Origin: Pseudocercospora fijiensis CIRAD86
Lineage: Eukaryota > Ascomycota > Dothideomycetes > Mycosphaerellales > Mycosphaerellaceae
Assembly (NCBI RefSeq): GCF_000340215.1
Contig: NW_006921540.1
Location: 738,377 to 802,376 of the forward strand
Direction: 5' to 3'
Length of the DNA stretch: 64,000 bases
The position numbers were made by a program, and so were the translations under genes. Each line of letters opens with the position of its first letter. Within the stretch, counting starts at the first letter, position 1. Positions 22,685 through 32,162 of the stretch are shown here, piece after piece. The notes beneath the pieces were generated by a model. That model saw only the letters and a program-made list of their open reading frames with translations, did no database searches and was not told where the DNA came from.

Positions 22685-22922
22685 AGACTGTTACTATAAA
22701 ATATATAGGTAGTCTTAGAAAATAGAATAGTTAATCGTACGTAATTATATAGGGAGGAGATTACTTACTTACTCGCGGTATAAATTACCTTTTACTACCG
22801 ACGTTAGATTTCTATCTTCGCTCCTCCTTCTTCTCCGTACTCTACGTACTATATCTAAATCCTACTCCGCGGCGTCGCTACTATCTTCAATCGACGGCGT
22901 AGACTATCCCGGAAATCCTAGG

Positions 22923-23400
22923 ATTCTACCTAGCTTACGATTTACGCTAATCGAGGGTTACGATTACTCGAAAGCGTTCGCCTAAGCTGTTTTAAACGCG
23001 TACGAAAGTAGCGAGATCCGGGGTTTATAAGACGTATATAGCGCGTACGCTTAGCGAGTGCTCGCGGAAGAAGGGCGAGATATAATATTTCGGACTAAAT
23101 ATATCGCGTCGCTTAGGGGAAACACTTAGAACAGCGCCGATATTCGAGTATAGAGAGGCGCTTTTATCTATATTCTTAGGATAGACGCGGACTAGTATAC
23201 TATCGGCGGCTATATATAGTAGACGGATTGCAACTACTATATATATAGCGGGCATTTCGTAGGCTATAGACATAGCTATACTATTACGAAGAACGGGAAC
23301 TATACAAATTGCGTAGCGTTATACAAACCGAAGCGGTACTCGTACTACTAGGCGCAATCTAGAGAAAGTAAGCCTATAGCAGACTATTCTAACTTATAGT
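22923..23400 (+). pseudogene. Decayed coding-like frame in the Helitron 3' region
   Basis: In one frame the stretch gives protein-like text broken only by TAG/TAA, for example 'RVLAEEGRDIIFRTKYIAS', 'GAFIYILRIDAD' and 'SYTITKNGNYTNCVALYKPK'. A second frame looks coding-like at about 23.46-23.90 kb ('IFRSIRKRLIDLYDYVLDIE'). The family is not recognised. The 'G.FIYI...YTIGGYI' spacing faintly recalls a GIY-YIG nuclease, but I cannot support that call. Confidence 0.3.
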
Positions 23401-23900
23401 TGCTATACTAATATATATAGGATCTCCGATATATAGGAAACGGTAGAGATCGGATAGCGAGGAGCGTAAGGGGATAGCAGGGCAGTAGCAAGGAAATAAT
23501 TCTATTATTCTTAACCCGAAATGCCCTATTCCTATCGAGAATAAGCTCCCTACGCTCGGTCTATTCGTGCGGGATATTATTCCCGCGTCTTAAGATAGCT
23601 ACAATTCTAAAGAAATCTTTAGATCTATTCGGAAACGGCTTATCGACCTTTACGACTACGTCCTCGATATAGAAATCTATTAGGCGTGCTAGTATACGGG
23701 ACTGCTACTCGAAGAGATACGTAATAGGAGGCGTAAGACTACGGCGATAGCACTATTAAGGATCTTAGCGGTCGAGAATTTCGACGTATAAAATAACTAA
23801 GATCGAAAGGTCGTATAAGCACTATTTAAAGATCTTAACTATATACTCTATAAGCGGAATACTAATAGCGTATACCGAACTATTAGCGCTAATAAAGCGT

Positions 23901-25395
23901 TAAACGGTCGGTAGAGATCCTACGAAGAACTATAGAGCTATAATAGAGGAGTACGACAAACGCGTAGGTAGGAATAAATTTCTCTATTCGGGAGGAGGGC
24001 GATATACGACTCTAGAGCGCGATTTCGAAAGGCTTAGATAGCGTCGTAAATAAGGCAAGTCGCAGTATAGAATATCTCTAAAGAGGGGTTGCGAAAACAA
24101 TAATAGGCTTATAGAGTAGTAGTAGGGAGGCGAAGAGATTCTTATAAAAGTAATAGAGTAAGTATATAGGAGGAGAGAGATAGTAAAGTTAAGAAGACTT
24201 GAATTTTTATATATATTTCTTAGGCTAGCTCGATGCTACCTACTCTATTTTAGCTCTCTAGTCGCTACCTTAGATACTTAGTAGGTAGCAACAATAGCTG
24301 CTTCTAGTATATATATCGCGGATTAGCGACGAGGTCGGCGTTAATAAAGGAGTAGCGGAGGACGCGTTACTAATAGTCCTCGATCTACGCGAGGTTAAGA
24401 TATAGCATATCGTAGGCGCGTAGCTATTTAGCGATAATAAGCTGCCGACGAGTCTGTTAGTTAGCTAGACCGTAGCCGGGAGTATAGATACTAGTACCTA
24501 AGAGGCCGGTCGAGTATAGAGGCAACTAACGGAGAGAGTTAGTAAAGAAGTCGTAGGAGATAATGCCTATAAAGTCGTATCGAATAGCAGGGTTCTAGTA
24601 GCCGGGCTAGTAAGTAACGAGGTTCGGGATGTTTTAGTATAAGGCACGGACGTTATTATATATAATATCGACTTTGTTCGTATTACGTAATTTACGTAGT
24701 CGAGCCGTAACGTAGAAGTTAACTAGGACTAGTAACAGTTAGCGGACTTTGTTTCTAAAGCGTTAAGCGCTACTAGATATACCTACCCTAGTTCTATAAG
24801 CCGGGAACCTATACGAAGGCAATAAACTTAGCGATACAGATAAAATATAGGAGGCTACGTAGGTACTAGACGCTATTAATAACGTCGATAACGGGACCGT
24901 TCGCGCTAGAGAAAGTTATATCGTCGGAGCCTAGGGTAATAGGAGATAGGACGTAAGGAGAGCCCGAGCCCTAGCGAGAGCCGCTAGGAGTTCTAAGGTC
25001 GATTATAGCGCTACGTAAAGGGGAGATAACCGATATATTAACTACGAGAGGTTAGCGCTAAATGTGCGTTATAGGCGTTATCGCTTACCGTTAATTAGTA
25101 ACACGTTCTACTATAGCGTTACTCGTAGGAGTATTAATTAAGAAGGGTATATAGAGGTAGAGGTAGTACTATATAGCGTTATTAAAGGCGTAGACGTAGT
25201 AGAAGGTTTAATAGTTATTAGCCGATATTAGTCGAATTTTAAGCGATTAGAGCTTAGCGCGCGTAGCGTAACCGGCCTAGCCCGCTATAATAGGAAATTC
25301 GCACCCGCGTAACTTATACGAAGTAAGGGCCGGCACGCCCGGATTTAATAGTAATAGCCGCGGCGCCTAGAAGTTATAATAATGTAAGGCCCGCC
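23901..25395. repeat. RIP-altered Helitron 3' region without a readable gene
   Basis: About 1.5 kb with the same TpA-rich, CpA-poor composition. I see no frame with a recognisable motif. Confidence 0.5.
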
Positions 25396-25426
25396 GTCCG
25401 CGTCTGCGACGCGGACTAGGGACTAG
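25396..25426 (+). repeat. Helitron 3' terminus: hairpin plus CTAG
   Basis: GTCCGCGTC (25396-25404), TGC, GACGCGGAC (25408-25416) is a perfect 9-bp stem. The spacer TAGGGA and terminal CTAG (25423-25426) follow, and the next base is T. The stem is CpG-rich and contains no CpA, which may be why RIP left it intact. Confidence 0.9.
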
Positions 25427-25835
25427 TTGATTATGCCAAAAGTTCTAATAACCCCGGGTAAGCAAGATTGATTAATATAACAGGAATTCGTCCTGACTGT
25501 ACTATAGTTCGAATCCGGGCGCGACCTGCCTTTTTGCCATGTTTCAACCATCGATAAAGTTATTATATTTTTTTGGCCAGATTCCTGTCGAGAGTATCAA
25601 TTATTCACCCAGCTTGCCCTCGTTCGGCTTTTGCATGTGCCAGAATGATAGCCAATAGCATTCGACGTCGTGGTCCTAGGGGTTTTCTTGAGTCGCACGA
25701 CCTCGTGTCATCCATTGTACCACCACACAACCATGTCGAAGATCAGCTTGGCGAGGGCTAGTGGAAGAAGTAGAAGCGGAGTTGACCAACTTCAGCTTCG
25801 GTTTGCTGTAAACAACAGCATCTTTCTGTGAGAAG

Positions 25836-27094
25836 ATGCTTCACACAGGACTCTTATGGGCGTCGATCGCCTCAATCAGCCTTTTATTCTCTGGCAGTGC
25901 AGCCACCTGCACCGGTGTCAATGCTATCAGGCCCGGCTGTGCCTCCAACGAGAGTGCATATCATCGGGACACATTCTACATTGGCGGGCACTACGAGGTC
26001 TACAACAGCACGGAAGGAACAAGCATATACTCTGACCAGATATATGTGGAGAAGCTTACATCAGTGCACGGATCGAAAAAAGCAACTCCAATTGTCTTTT
26101 TGTCCGCTGGCATTCCTTCCGGTTCCGTATGCTTGCCCAATCCCTCTCCTCTCCACGTCACAATTCAGTGCTGACGGCCAAACAGCTATGGTTGAACACG
26201 CCTGACAACCGCAAAGGTTGGGCATCATACTTCCTCGATCAAGGCTACCAAGTCTACATCCTCGACATCACCGCAAACGGCCGTAGCGGCCAGAACGACT
26301 TAGAAAAATACCCGCTGCGAATCGGCACCACAGACTCCAACATGCAAGCAGGATTCACCGCACCAGAAATCTACGCCGCCTACCCCCAAGCCATCAACCA
26401 CACCCAATGGCCCGGCAACGGAACCCGCGGCGACCCAATCTTCGACGCCTTCATGGCATCCGTCGTCCCCCTAACCACCAATTCCACAAGCCAAGAACTC
26501 TCCATGCGAGCCGCCGGCTGCAAACTTCTATCCTTGATCGGAAAATCCTATCTCATCTCCCACTCCGCAGCCGGGACCTACACAGTCCTGATGTCCGACG
26601 AATGTCCCGAGCTAGTTAAAGCCAACATCAATCTCGAACCGGGCAATATTCCCTTCCAATGGTGGTCTGGGAACTCTTCCGCTGCTGGAGACAGATACGT
26701 GACAAGAGAATACGGTTTAACCCGTACACCCATCACCTACTCCCCTCCCATCACTTCCTCCTCCGACCTGAATAAAATCCTCATCGGTGAAGATTCCCCC
26801 GCTCAAAGATCCTGCTATATCCAGAATCCCAACGCTACAATACATACCCTCCCAAATATCGCCCAAGTTCCTTATGTCTTTTTGACAGCCGATGCGAGTC
26901 CGCATGTTACATACGATCATTGCTTTTCGTTGTTTTTGCAGCAGGCTGGAGTCAAGGATGTTACGTGGATTAAACTTTGGGAGAAAGGGATTTTTGGAAA
27001 TGCGCACTTTTTTATGGTGGAGAGGAATAATTTGGAGATTGCGGCGGTTGTGGAGAGATGGATCGGGGAGTTTGAAAGAAGGAAGAAGAAGTGA
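25836..27094 (+). CDS. Secreted alpha/beta hydrolase
   Basis: Exons 25836-26126 and 26186-27094 with a 59-nt intron (GTATGC...GCTGAC...ACAG). The join reads SAGIPSGS-LWLNTPDNRKGW, which restores the usual family sequence around the oxyanion region. About 399 residues. The N-terminal 23 residues (Leu/Ser-rich, ending SGSAA-TC) form a signal peptide. The nucleophile elbow is 'SHSAAG' (Ser near residue 222), and the catalytic His is likely in 'GNAHFFMVERNN' near residue 369. Related fungal proteins are secreted esterases or lipase-like enzymes of unknown substrate. It is the first gene right of the transposon island, about 400 bp from its edge, with normal base use. Confidence 0.85.
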
Positions 27095-27329
27095 AGGGGT
27101 TTGGGTGAGGTGGTTGTTTGGGGTCGTGGCTATGATTTCGGCCTAGTCATGTGATCTGTTGATATTCACGATTGCTCCTTCCTAGAATTATGCTGTGCCT
27201 CTTAATAGGCGTCCTTGTAACAGTGTCAAGCTTGCTGGCAGATGATTGCAAAATCCGGCGCCACCACGATCCGTGTGACCTTCAATGCGTCGCAGGTTGG
27301 GCACAGAACCCTTCAATATCCTTCGTAAC

Positions 27330-27879
27330 CTATTTCCAACATCCGCGTGAGGAACGCACAACATTAGTAACGACTAGCTCACTTACCTCCAACTCATAAC
27401 CCACCTTCACCACCGTATCAAGATGCTTCAGCCGTCTATCCACTTCCGCGCCGCCTCGTATGAAGCTTAAGATGAGTCTGTCCTCAAGATCGTTCATACA
27501 GTCCTCGACGAAGTCCGCAAGGGAGGAAAGCATCCCAGCGCCTCCACCATGCTCTCCACGCCTAGATACGCATCGACTATCTTTAATCATCTGAAATGTC
27601 TCGATAGGGATGCATTTCGACCAGTCTAGGCATGTCTTGACGCCGTAAACGATGAAGGTGGTGTTTCAGTAGTAGGATTGCGTGAAGAGAGCACGTGATG
27701 CGCGATCGATCTTGAGCAGGTGAACTTGTGACTTTGCTACCACACGAGACTTGTCAACTTGGTATGGAGTGATGACCTGAGCCGGGTGTGGCAGTGAAGG
27801 TGTCTTTGTAGATCTTTTCGTATAATTCTTGGGGTAGAGATTCAAGGAGGGTGCGTAAGTCGTCTGCGTTTCCGACCAT
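27330..27879 (-). pseudogene. F-box-like hypothetical family pseudogene
   Basis: From ATG 27879 the frame reads 'MVGNADDLRTLLESLPQELY' and goes on with 'EKIYKDTFTATPG', the start of a large family of Mycosphaerella-type proteins ('LPxELYxxIYxxTFT', then 'LLxxDRASRxxFAxSYYG'). The second half of that signature ('LLKIDRASRALFTQSYY') is present but in another frame, and the Gly normally after SYY is TGA (27666-27668). Past the TGA the same frame stays open to 27330 through 'NTTFIVYGVKTCLDWSKCIP'. So there is one frameshift and one nonsense change. A 54-nt intron (GTCATC...CACAAG) could repair the frameshift but not the stop. Confidence 0.5.
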
Positions 27880-28283
27880 AATGAGTGTGTCGTCGTCGTT
27901 GTGGGAAGATGATGGAAGTTGAGGGTAAGGAGGCGCCGATCCAGGTTGGCGAATGCGTGCATGTGTGTGTCAAACGGTGCTGTGGGGACAGCTGTAGGGA
28001 TGAGCTCGCTAGTTCTAACGTTCGGATAGCTGCTTGCATCAAAATATTCCCTCACATTGGCGGTTGTTGGAGATTCTTATGTGGAATAGTTCACGGGAAT
28101 GCTGCGATACCTGAAACATCGCGTCTTGACATCAATTGAGCTGGTACTTTCGTCTGCGTGCTGTCCTTCACGAGGTCATGACAACATCGAAACCTAGGCC
28201 TCTCCCATTGCCGTTCGTACATGCACAGACTTTTATGTTACGCGGCGATATTGAACGAGAAACGTCTTCTGCTTCAAAGCCCA

Positions 28284-28598
28284 TCAGTCCGCATCGGAAT
28301 CGGCATCGGCATCTTCTTTACTGGGACGAAGTTGCGCGAGGTCCTTAGTCAACTGATCATCAATCAGCCGATTGCTCCATATGAGGGAGAATCCGAGACT
28401 TACTGAGTGCTCCCAACCAGACTTCACTTTGGCAGCGACTTCAATACCCATACCTCTCTTCCATAGTGGTGCGCGCTCAGGAGCGATGTGACCGTCATTT
28501 AACCGCTTCTTCGCCCACGCGCACATGATGCGATCCCACTGCGGCTCAACGACTATATTCAAGGCATGCAGGGGCCGTCCTTGCACAAGGCCTCTCAA
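28284..28598 (-). CDS. Possible small spliced gene downstream of ELP4
   Basis: The minus frame has protein-like composition ('HALNIVVEPQWDRIMCAWAK', 'APLWKRGMGIEVAAKVKSGW') and contains a good intron at 28353-28403: donor GTAAGT, branch CTGATTGATGAT, acceptor CAG. Splicing joins SGWEHS to LTKDLAQLRPSKEDADADSD and a stop. No ATG opens this frame before the ELP4 stop codon; the first usable ATG is in 'MCAWAKK' (62-residue product). It may instead be a 3' exon of an ELP4 isoform or a relic. Function unknown. Confidence 0.3.
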   Translation of the reverse strand: MRGLVQGRPLHALNIVVEPQWDRIMCAWAKKRLNDGHIAPERAPLWKRGMGIEVAAKVKSGWEHSVSLGFSLIWSNRLIDDQLTKDLAQLRPSKEDADADSDAD

Positions 28599-29787
28599 AA
28601 TTCCACATCCTTCGCAGTGACCCTCCCGGCGTCCTTCTGCGCCTCTTGATCTCCCTCTAAAGGTGGCAAGGAGAAGGGCTTAATGACGAACTTCCGTCTG
28701 CTAACCGTGAACGCTAGATCTTCGCCTATGCTGTTTCCAGCACCTGCTCCTCCCTCACCGCGCTCAGAGTTGACCGGAAGCTTATGAAATCGTACCAGAC
28801 CTTGCGGCTGCTCCTCATTCCCGCGTGCGCCGCCGCTTTCTGCTAGGCTGTTTGAAGCATCCATGAGGTGTGGGAATGGTGTGAGCTCAATGACACCATC
28901 GCTGAGAATCTCTGCCCACCGAACCATACCAGATGCTCTCGGATAAAGTTCCAGAGGCAATGTGACCATCGCAGTCAATCTGCTTGGGAACTGTCGAAGT
29001 AGAGACCGCAAAGCCCGGAAGAAGCCAAGAAGTGCTTCTGGCCTGCTCAAAGTCGGCGGATACATGGCTGGGCTCAGGATAGATGGGACTACCAGCCGAT
29101 GGATCGCTGCATCCGGCGAAGTATTGAGATTGCGCAGGACAGACTGGATAATCACATCGAAAGTGAAAGAAGGAGATATTGGAATGTGATTGACTCTTGC
29201 GTCTGCCAGTGTTGCAAGACGCTTGCTCAGGTCAAATGTGTGATTGAAAGGAATCTCTGACGTAGCAGAACTGCTTGGTGATGGTGTGATTGTTCGATCC
29301 GGAAGAGCTGTACCTACCATCAGCTCGAACACTCACCTCATGCCGCTACAACCTACGCACCTCTTTCCCCAGCTTGGCCAAATCGCTCGTATCTCCAAGC
29401 AATTTTCATCTTCTCTTCGTCGGCTGCTGATCTGGCAAGGTTGTCCTTGCTCTTCTCTTCCGCCTTGCCGGGTAATTCCCGCACCCAACCTTCACCCAGG
29501 CCAACAACATGCAGGACGTGGCCCTGGCATATGCCCTCAGCCGCATAGTACTTGAGAAGTGCTCCTGCGAAGTCTGTGGTTCCGCTTTCTTCGATCAGGA
29601 GGCTGTTCCCTAGCGCAAGGCCAGAGTGACCACCAAGCAAACCATCTAGCGATGCAGTGCCAGTAGAAGTGACCGAATGCGATGTCAGAGGCGACGGGCG
29701 CACTCCAGGAACATTGGCCGCAGGTGATTCGGTTGATGTAGAGTTCGGCGAACGGCCGATTGAGATGTTGCGCTTTCTGAACGCCAT
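28595..29787 (-). CDS. ELP4: Elongator complex protein 4
   Basis: Exons 29361-29787 and 28595-29307, about 379 residues. The donor is GTGCGT at 29360; two acceptors 6 nt apart (29314 or 29308) both keep frame. Motifs typical of Elp4 (PAXNEB): 'TGTASLDGLLGGHSGLALGN', 'DFAGALLKYYAAEG', 'KIAWRYERFGQ', 'FNHTFDLSKRL' and a C-terminal 'RRKFVIKPFSLPPLEGD'. Elp4 has a RecA-like fold without Walker residues and forms the Elp456 ring that binds tRNA; Elongator adds the cm5 group to wobble uridines. The start is MAFRKRN; the upstream frame reads through a simple repeat and is not coding. Divergent from MLH1, with 224 bp between the starts. Confidence 0.9.
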
Positions 29788-29946
29788 CTGCTCATGAGAC
29801 ACACGCTGCGATGTCTGGGCAGAATGTTGAAGAGCATGCCTGCTGTGCTGTGAAAGAGAAGTGGAGTCTGTCCTTGCAAGCTCTCGCCAATCGGACTCGT
29901 AGCCGAGAAGCGCGTCGCGTCCATACAACTTCCTCCCTCCCACTTC

Positions 29947-29986
29947 CATCACCATCACCATCACCATCACCATCACCATCACCATC
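29947..29986. repeat. Hexanucleotide microsatellite (CATCAC)n
   Basis: A 40-bp perfect array of about 6.7 units lies 26 bp upstream of the MLH1 start codon and in the shared ELP4/MLH1 promoter. In the MLH1 strand it is probably transcribed as 5' UTR. Confidence 0.95.
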
Positions 29987-30011
29987 TATATCAACACCGC
30001 ATCGATGTGAG

Positions 30012-32162
30012 ATGGACCCGCCAATGACCTCGTCGCCGCCGCGCGGCACAAAGCGAAAAGCGGATGAGTTGCAAGCACCTCGCCGCATAAGGGCTCTTGA
30101 GCAGGATGTGGTGAACAAGATCGCTGCGGGAGAAATCATTGTTGCACCGGTGCATGCCCTGAAAGAGTTGATCGAGAATGCAGTGGATGCCGGCTCGACA
30201 AGCCTGGAGATTCTCGTCAAAGAAGGGGGCCTCAAACTCTTGCAGATCACCGATAATGGCTGCGGCATAAGCAAGGACGACATGCCAATCCTGTGCGAGC
30301 GCTTCACCACATCAAAGCTCAAGGCTTTTGAAGACCTGCAGGCCATTGGCACGTATGGATTCCGAGGCGAAGCGCTCGCCAGCATCAGTCACATAGCACA
30401 TCTATCGGTCACGACCAAGACAGCAGATTCTAGTTGTGCCTGGAAAGCTCACTATGCTGGTGGCAAACTGACACCTGCAAAGCCCGGCCAATCTGCTGAT
30501 CCCAAGGCTTGTGCGGGACGGCAAGGCACGCAGATTGCTGTTGAGGATCTCTTCTACAATGTGCCGACCCGGCGACGCGCTTTCCGTTCTGCCAGCGAGG
30601 AGTATGCAAAGATTGCCGAGCTGGTGGGCAAGTACTCAGTTCATTGTCAAGGTGTTGCATTCTCGTGCAAGAAGCATGGTGAAGCCGGTCTTGGTATTGC
30701 TGTACCTGCCAACGCCTCAATCCGTGATCGCATCCGTCTCACCCACAGCACAACTGTCGCAAATGAGCTCATCGAATTCCAGATCTCCAATGAACCGTAT
30801 GGGTTCACTGCAAAGGGTCTTGTCAGCAACGCCAATTATGGTGGCAAGCGAACTACACTCCTACTCTTCATCAACCACAGATCTGTCGAATCGTCAGCGA
30901 TCAAGAAAGCATTGGAGCAGACGTATTCTGTCTTCCTTCCGAAAGGCAGCAAGCCTTTCGTCTATCTTAGCCTAGAGATCGATGCCGCACGTGTCGATGT
31001 CAATGTGCACCCAACAAAGCGAGAAGTCAACTTCCTGAACGAAGAGGAAATCGTCGAGCTCGTCTGCGAGGAAGTCCGCACGAGGCTTGGAAAGGTCGAT
31101 ACAAGCAGGACCTTTATGACGCAGAGTCTGCTGAGCGGCGCGAGGACACCTAGCATATCCAAAGCGAATACACTCCCTGAAACTCCGTCGACTTCGACTG
31201 CTGGCGAAAAGCGACCTCCGACGTCTCATCAGACTGCATCGAAAAAGCCGTACGAGAACAACCTCGTGAGGACGGACGCGAAGACGAGGAAAATTACAGC
31301 CATGCTTCCATCAGCACAGCGAGCGTCGTCTCCGTCCCGCGAACATGCCTCGAATGGAATGGAATACGAGTATACGGACAAGGAGCCTACGATATGCCGT
31401 CTGACCACCATCAAAGAGTTGAGAGCCTCGGTGAGAGAGAACATGCATAATGAGCTTACAGACACATTTGCCAACCATACCTTTGTCGGTATAGCAGACG
31501 AGTGCAAGCGCATCGCCGCTATTCAGGGCGGGGTGCGTCTCTTCCTCGTGGACTATGGAATGGTTGCCGCGGAATATTTTTACCAGCTTGGCCTGACAGA
31601 CTTCGGCAATTTTGGGTCGATCCGGTTAAACCCTCCATTGGCCTTGCATGACCTGCTCCAGATTGCAGTCCAACACGCGAAAACGTTAGAGCCGCAAAAC
31701 GTGGAATTCGACTGGGACAACGTTGTATCGGCCGTGGCCAACCAGCTCATGTCTCGTAAAGACATGCTTCTGGAATACTTCTCGATGGAAATTACTGCAG
31801 ATGGCGACCTCCTAACCATTCCGCTCCTGATCAAGGGCTACGCACCATCGATGGCCAAACTTCCCAACTTCCTGCTGAGGCTAGGACCACATGTTGACTG
31901 GACAGACGAGAAAGGCTGCTTCCAGAGCTTTCTTCGCGAGCTAGCAAGCTTCTATGCGCCAGAGTCATTGCCACCTGCCCCCGAAGATGGAGAGTCGGAG
32001 GATGAAGATATCGCAGAGAGACGACGACAAGTCCATCGAGCAGTTGAGAACGTCTTGTTCCCGGCGTTCAAGGCCAGGCTGGTGGCTACAAAATGCCTGC
32101 TTAAGGGCACTATCGAAGTTGCCAACCTCAAAGGCCTTTACCGCGTGTTCGAGCGATGCTAG
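30012..32162 (+). CDS. MLH1: DNA mismatch repair protein MLH1
   Basis: Single exon, 716 residues from ATG 30012. The GHKL ATPase motifs are in order: 'ELIENAVDAGS' (about residue 51), 'DNGCGI' (81), 'TTSKL' and 'GTYGFRGEALASI' (about 112-124). The MutL transducer ends with 'VDVNVHPTKREVNFL' (about 330). A low-complexity linker (about 375-460) precedes the MLH1 C-terminal dimerisation domain. The protein ends in FERC, the conserved MLH1 terminus whose Cys contributes to the MutL-alpha endonuclease site. It pairs with PMS1/PMS2 and MLH3 in mismatch repair and meiosis. The frame is open 67 codons further upstream through the (CATCAC)n repeat, but that part is not MLH1-like. Confidence 0.96.
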   Translation: MDPPMTSSPPRGTKRKADELQAPRRIRALEQDVVNKIAAGEIIVAPVHALKELIENAVDAGSTSLEILVKEGGLKLLQITDNGCGISKDDMPILCERFTTSKLKAFEDLQAIGTYGFRGEALASISHIAHLSVTTKTADSSCAWKAHYAGGKLTPAKPGQSADPKACAGRQGTQIAVEDLFYNVPTRRRAFRSASEEYAKIAELVGKYSVHCQGVAFSCKKHGEAGLGIAVPANASIRDRIRLTHSTTVANELIEFQISNEPYGFTAKGLVSNANYGGKRTTLLLFINHRSVESSAIKKALEQTYSVFLPKGSKPFVYLSLEIDAARVDVNVHPTKREVNFLNEEEIVELVCEEVRTRLGKVDTSRTFMTQSLLSGARTPSISKANTLPETPSTSTAGEKRPPTSHQTASKKPYENNLVRTDAKTRKITAMLPSAQRASSPSREHASNGMEYEYTDKEPTICRLTTIKELRASVRENMHNELTDTFANHTFVGIADECKRIAAIQGGVRLFLVDYGMVAAEYFYQLGLTDFGNFGSIRLNPPLALHDLLQIAVQHAKTLEPQNVEFDWDNVVSAVANQLMSRKDMLLEYFSMEITADGDLLTIPLLIKGYAPSMAKLPNFLLRLGPHVDWTDEKGCFQSFLRELASFYAPESLPPAPEDGESEDEDIAERRRQVHRAVENVLFPAFKARLVATKCLLKGTIEVANLKGLYRVFERC

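Larger units (their letters stand above)
6241..25426 (+). mobile_element. Decayed autonomous Helitron (5' end tentative)
   Basis: The 3' end is clear: a 21-nt hairpin (9-bp stem, loop TGC) at 25396-25416, 6 nt of spacer, then CTAG at 25423-25426 followed by T. This is the canonical rolling-circle Helitron terminus. The best 5' candidate is A|TCTCTATAGGG at 6241, but RIP makes this uncertain. Inside is a Rep-helicase frame on the same strand (9979-12691 continued at 19725-22684). Without the nested Gypsy insert the element would be about 12.1 kb. The 5' 3.7 kb and the last 2.7 kb hold further decayed coding-like frames. It cannot encode a working protein. Confidence 0.8.
5691..25430. repeat. 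RIP-degraded transposon island (about 19.7 kb)
   Basis: TpA is extremely common while CpA and TpG are nearly absent, and CpG is kept. This is the signature of repeat-induced point mutation rather than CpG decay. Every long recognisable frame inside carries many in-frame TAG and TAA codons at places where Gln (CAG, CAA) or Trp (TGG) is expected, and almost no TGA. Contents, left to right: an unassigned repeat edge with tRNA-like ends (5.7-6.5 kb), the 5' part of a Helitron, its Rep domain, a nested Gypsy element, the Helitron helicase, and the Helitron 3' end. The composition returns abruptly to normal at about 25.5 kb. Confidence 0.9.

Noticed and set aside
5691..25430. A CRISPR-like or satellite array in the island
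   Set aside because: The visual repetitiveness (TATAG, CTAGC) comes from RIP composition; I found no regularly spaced direct repeat.
5691..25430. A Starship-type giant element (tyrosine-recombinase captain)
   Set aside because: I looked for a DUF3435-like frame at the edges and saw none; Helitron Rep-helicase and Gypsy pol explain the recognisable coding parts.
29353..29985. Long ELP4 N-terminal extension beginning with a Met-Val repeat
   Set aside because: It is the (CATCAC)n microsatellite and MLH1 5' UTR read on the minus strand; Elp4 similarity begins only at MAFRKRN (29787).
29811..30011. MLH1 start 67 codons upstream
   Set aside because: The added residues come from the promoter repeat and are unlike any MutL N-terminus; ATG 30012 fits.
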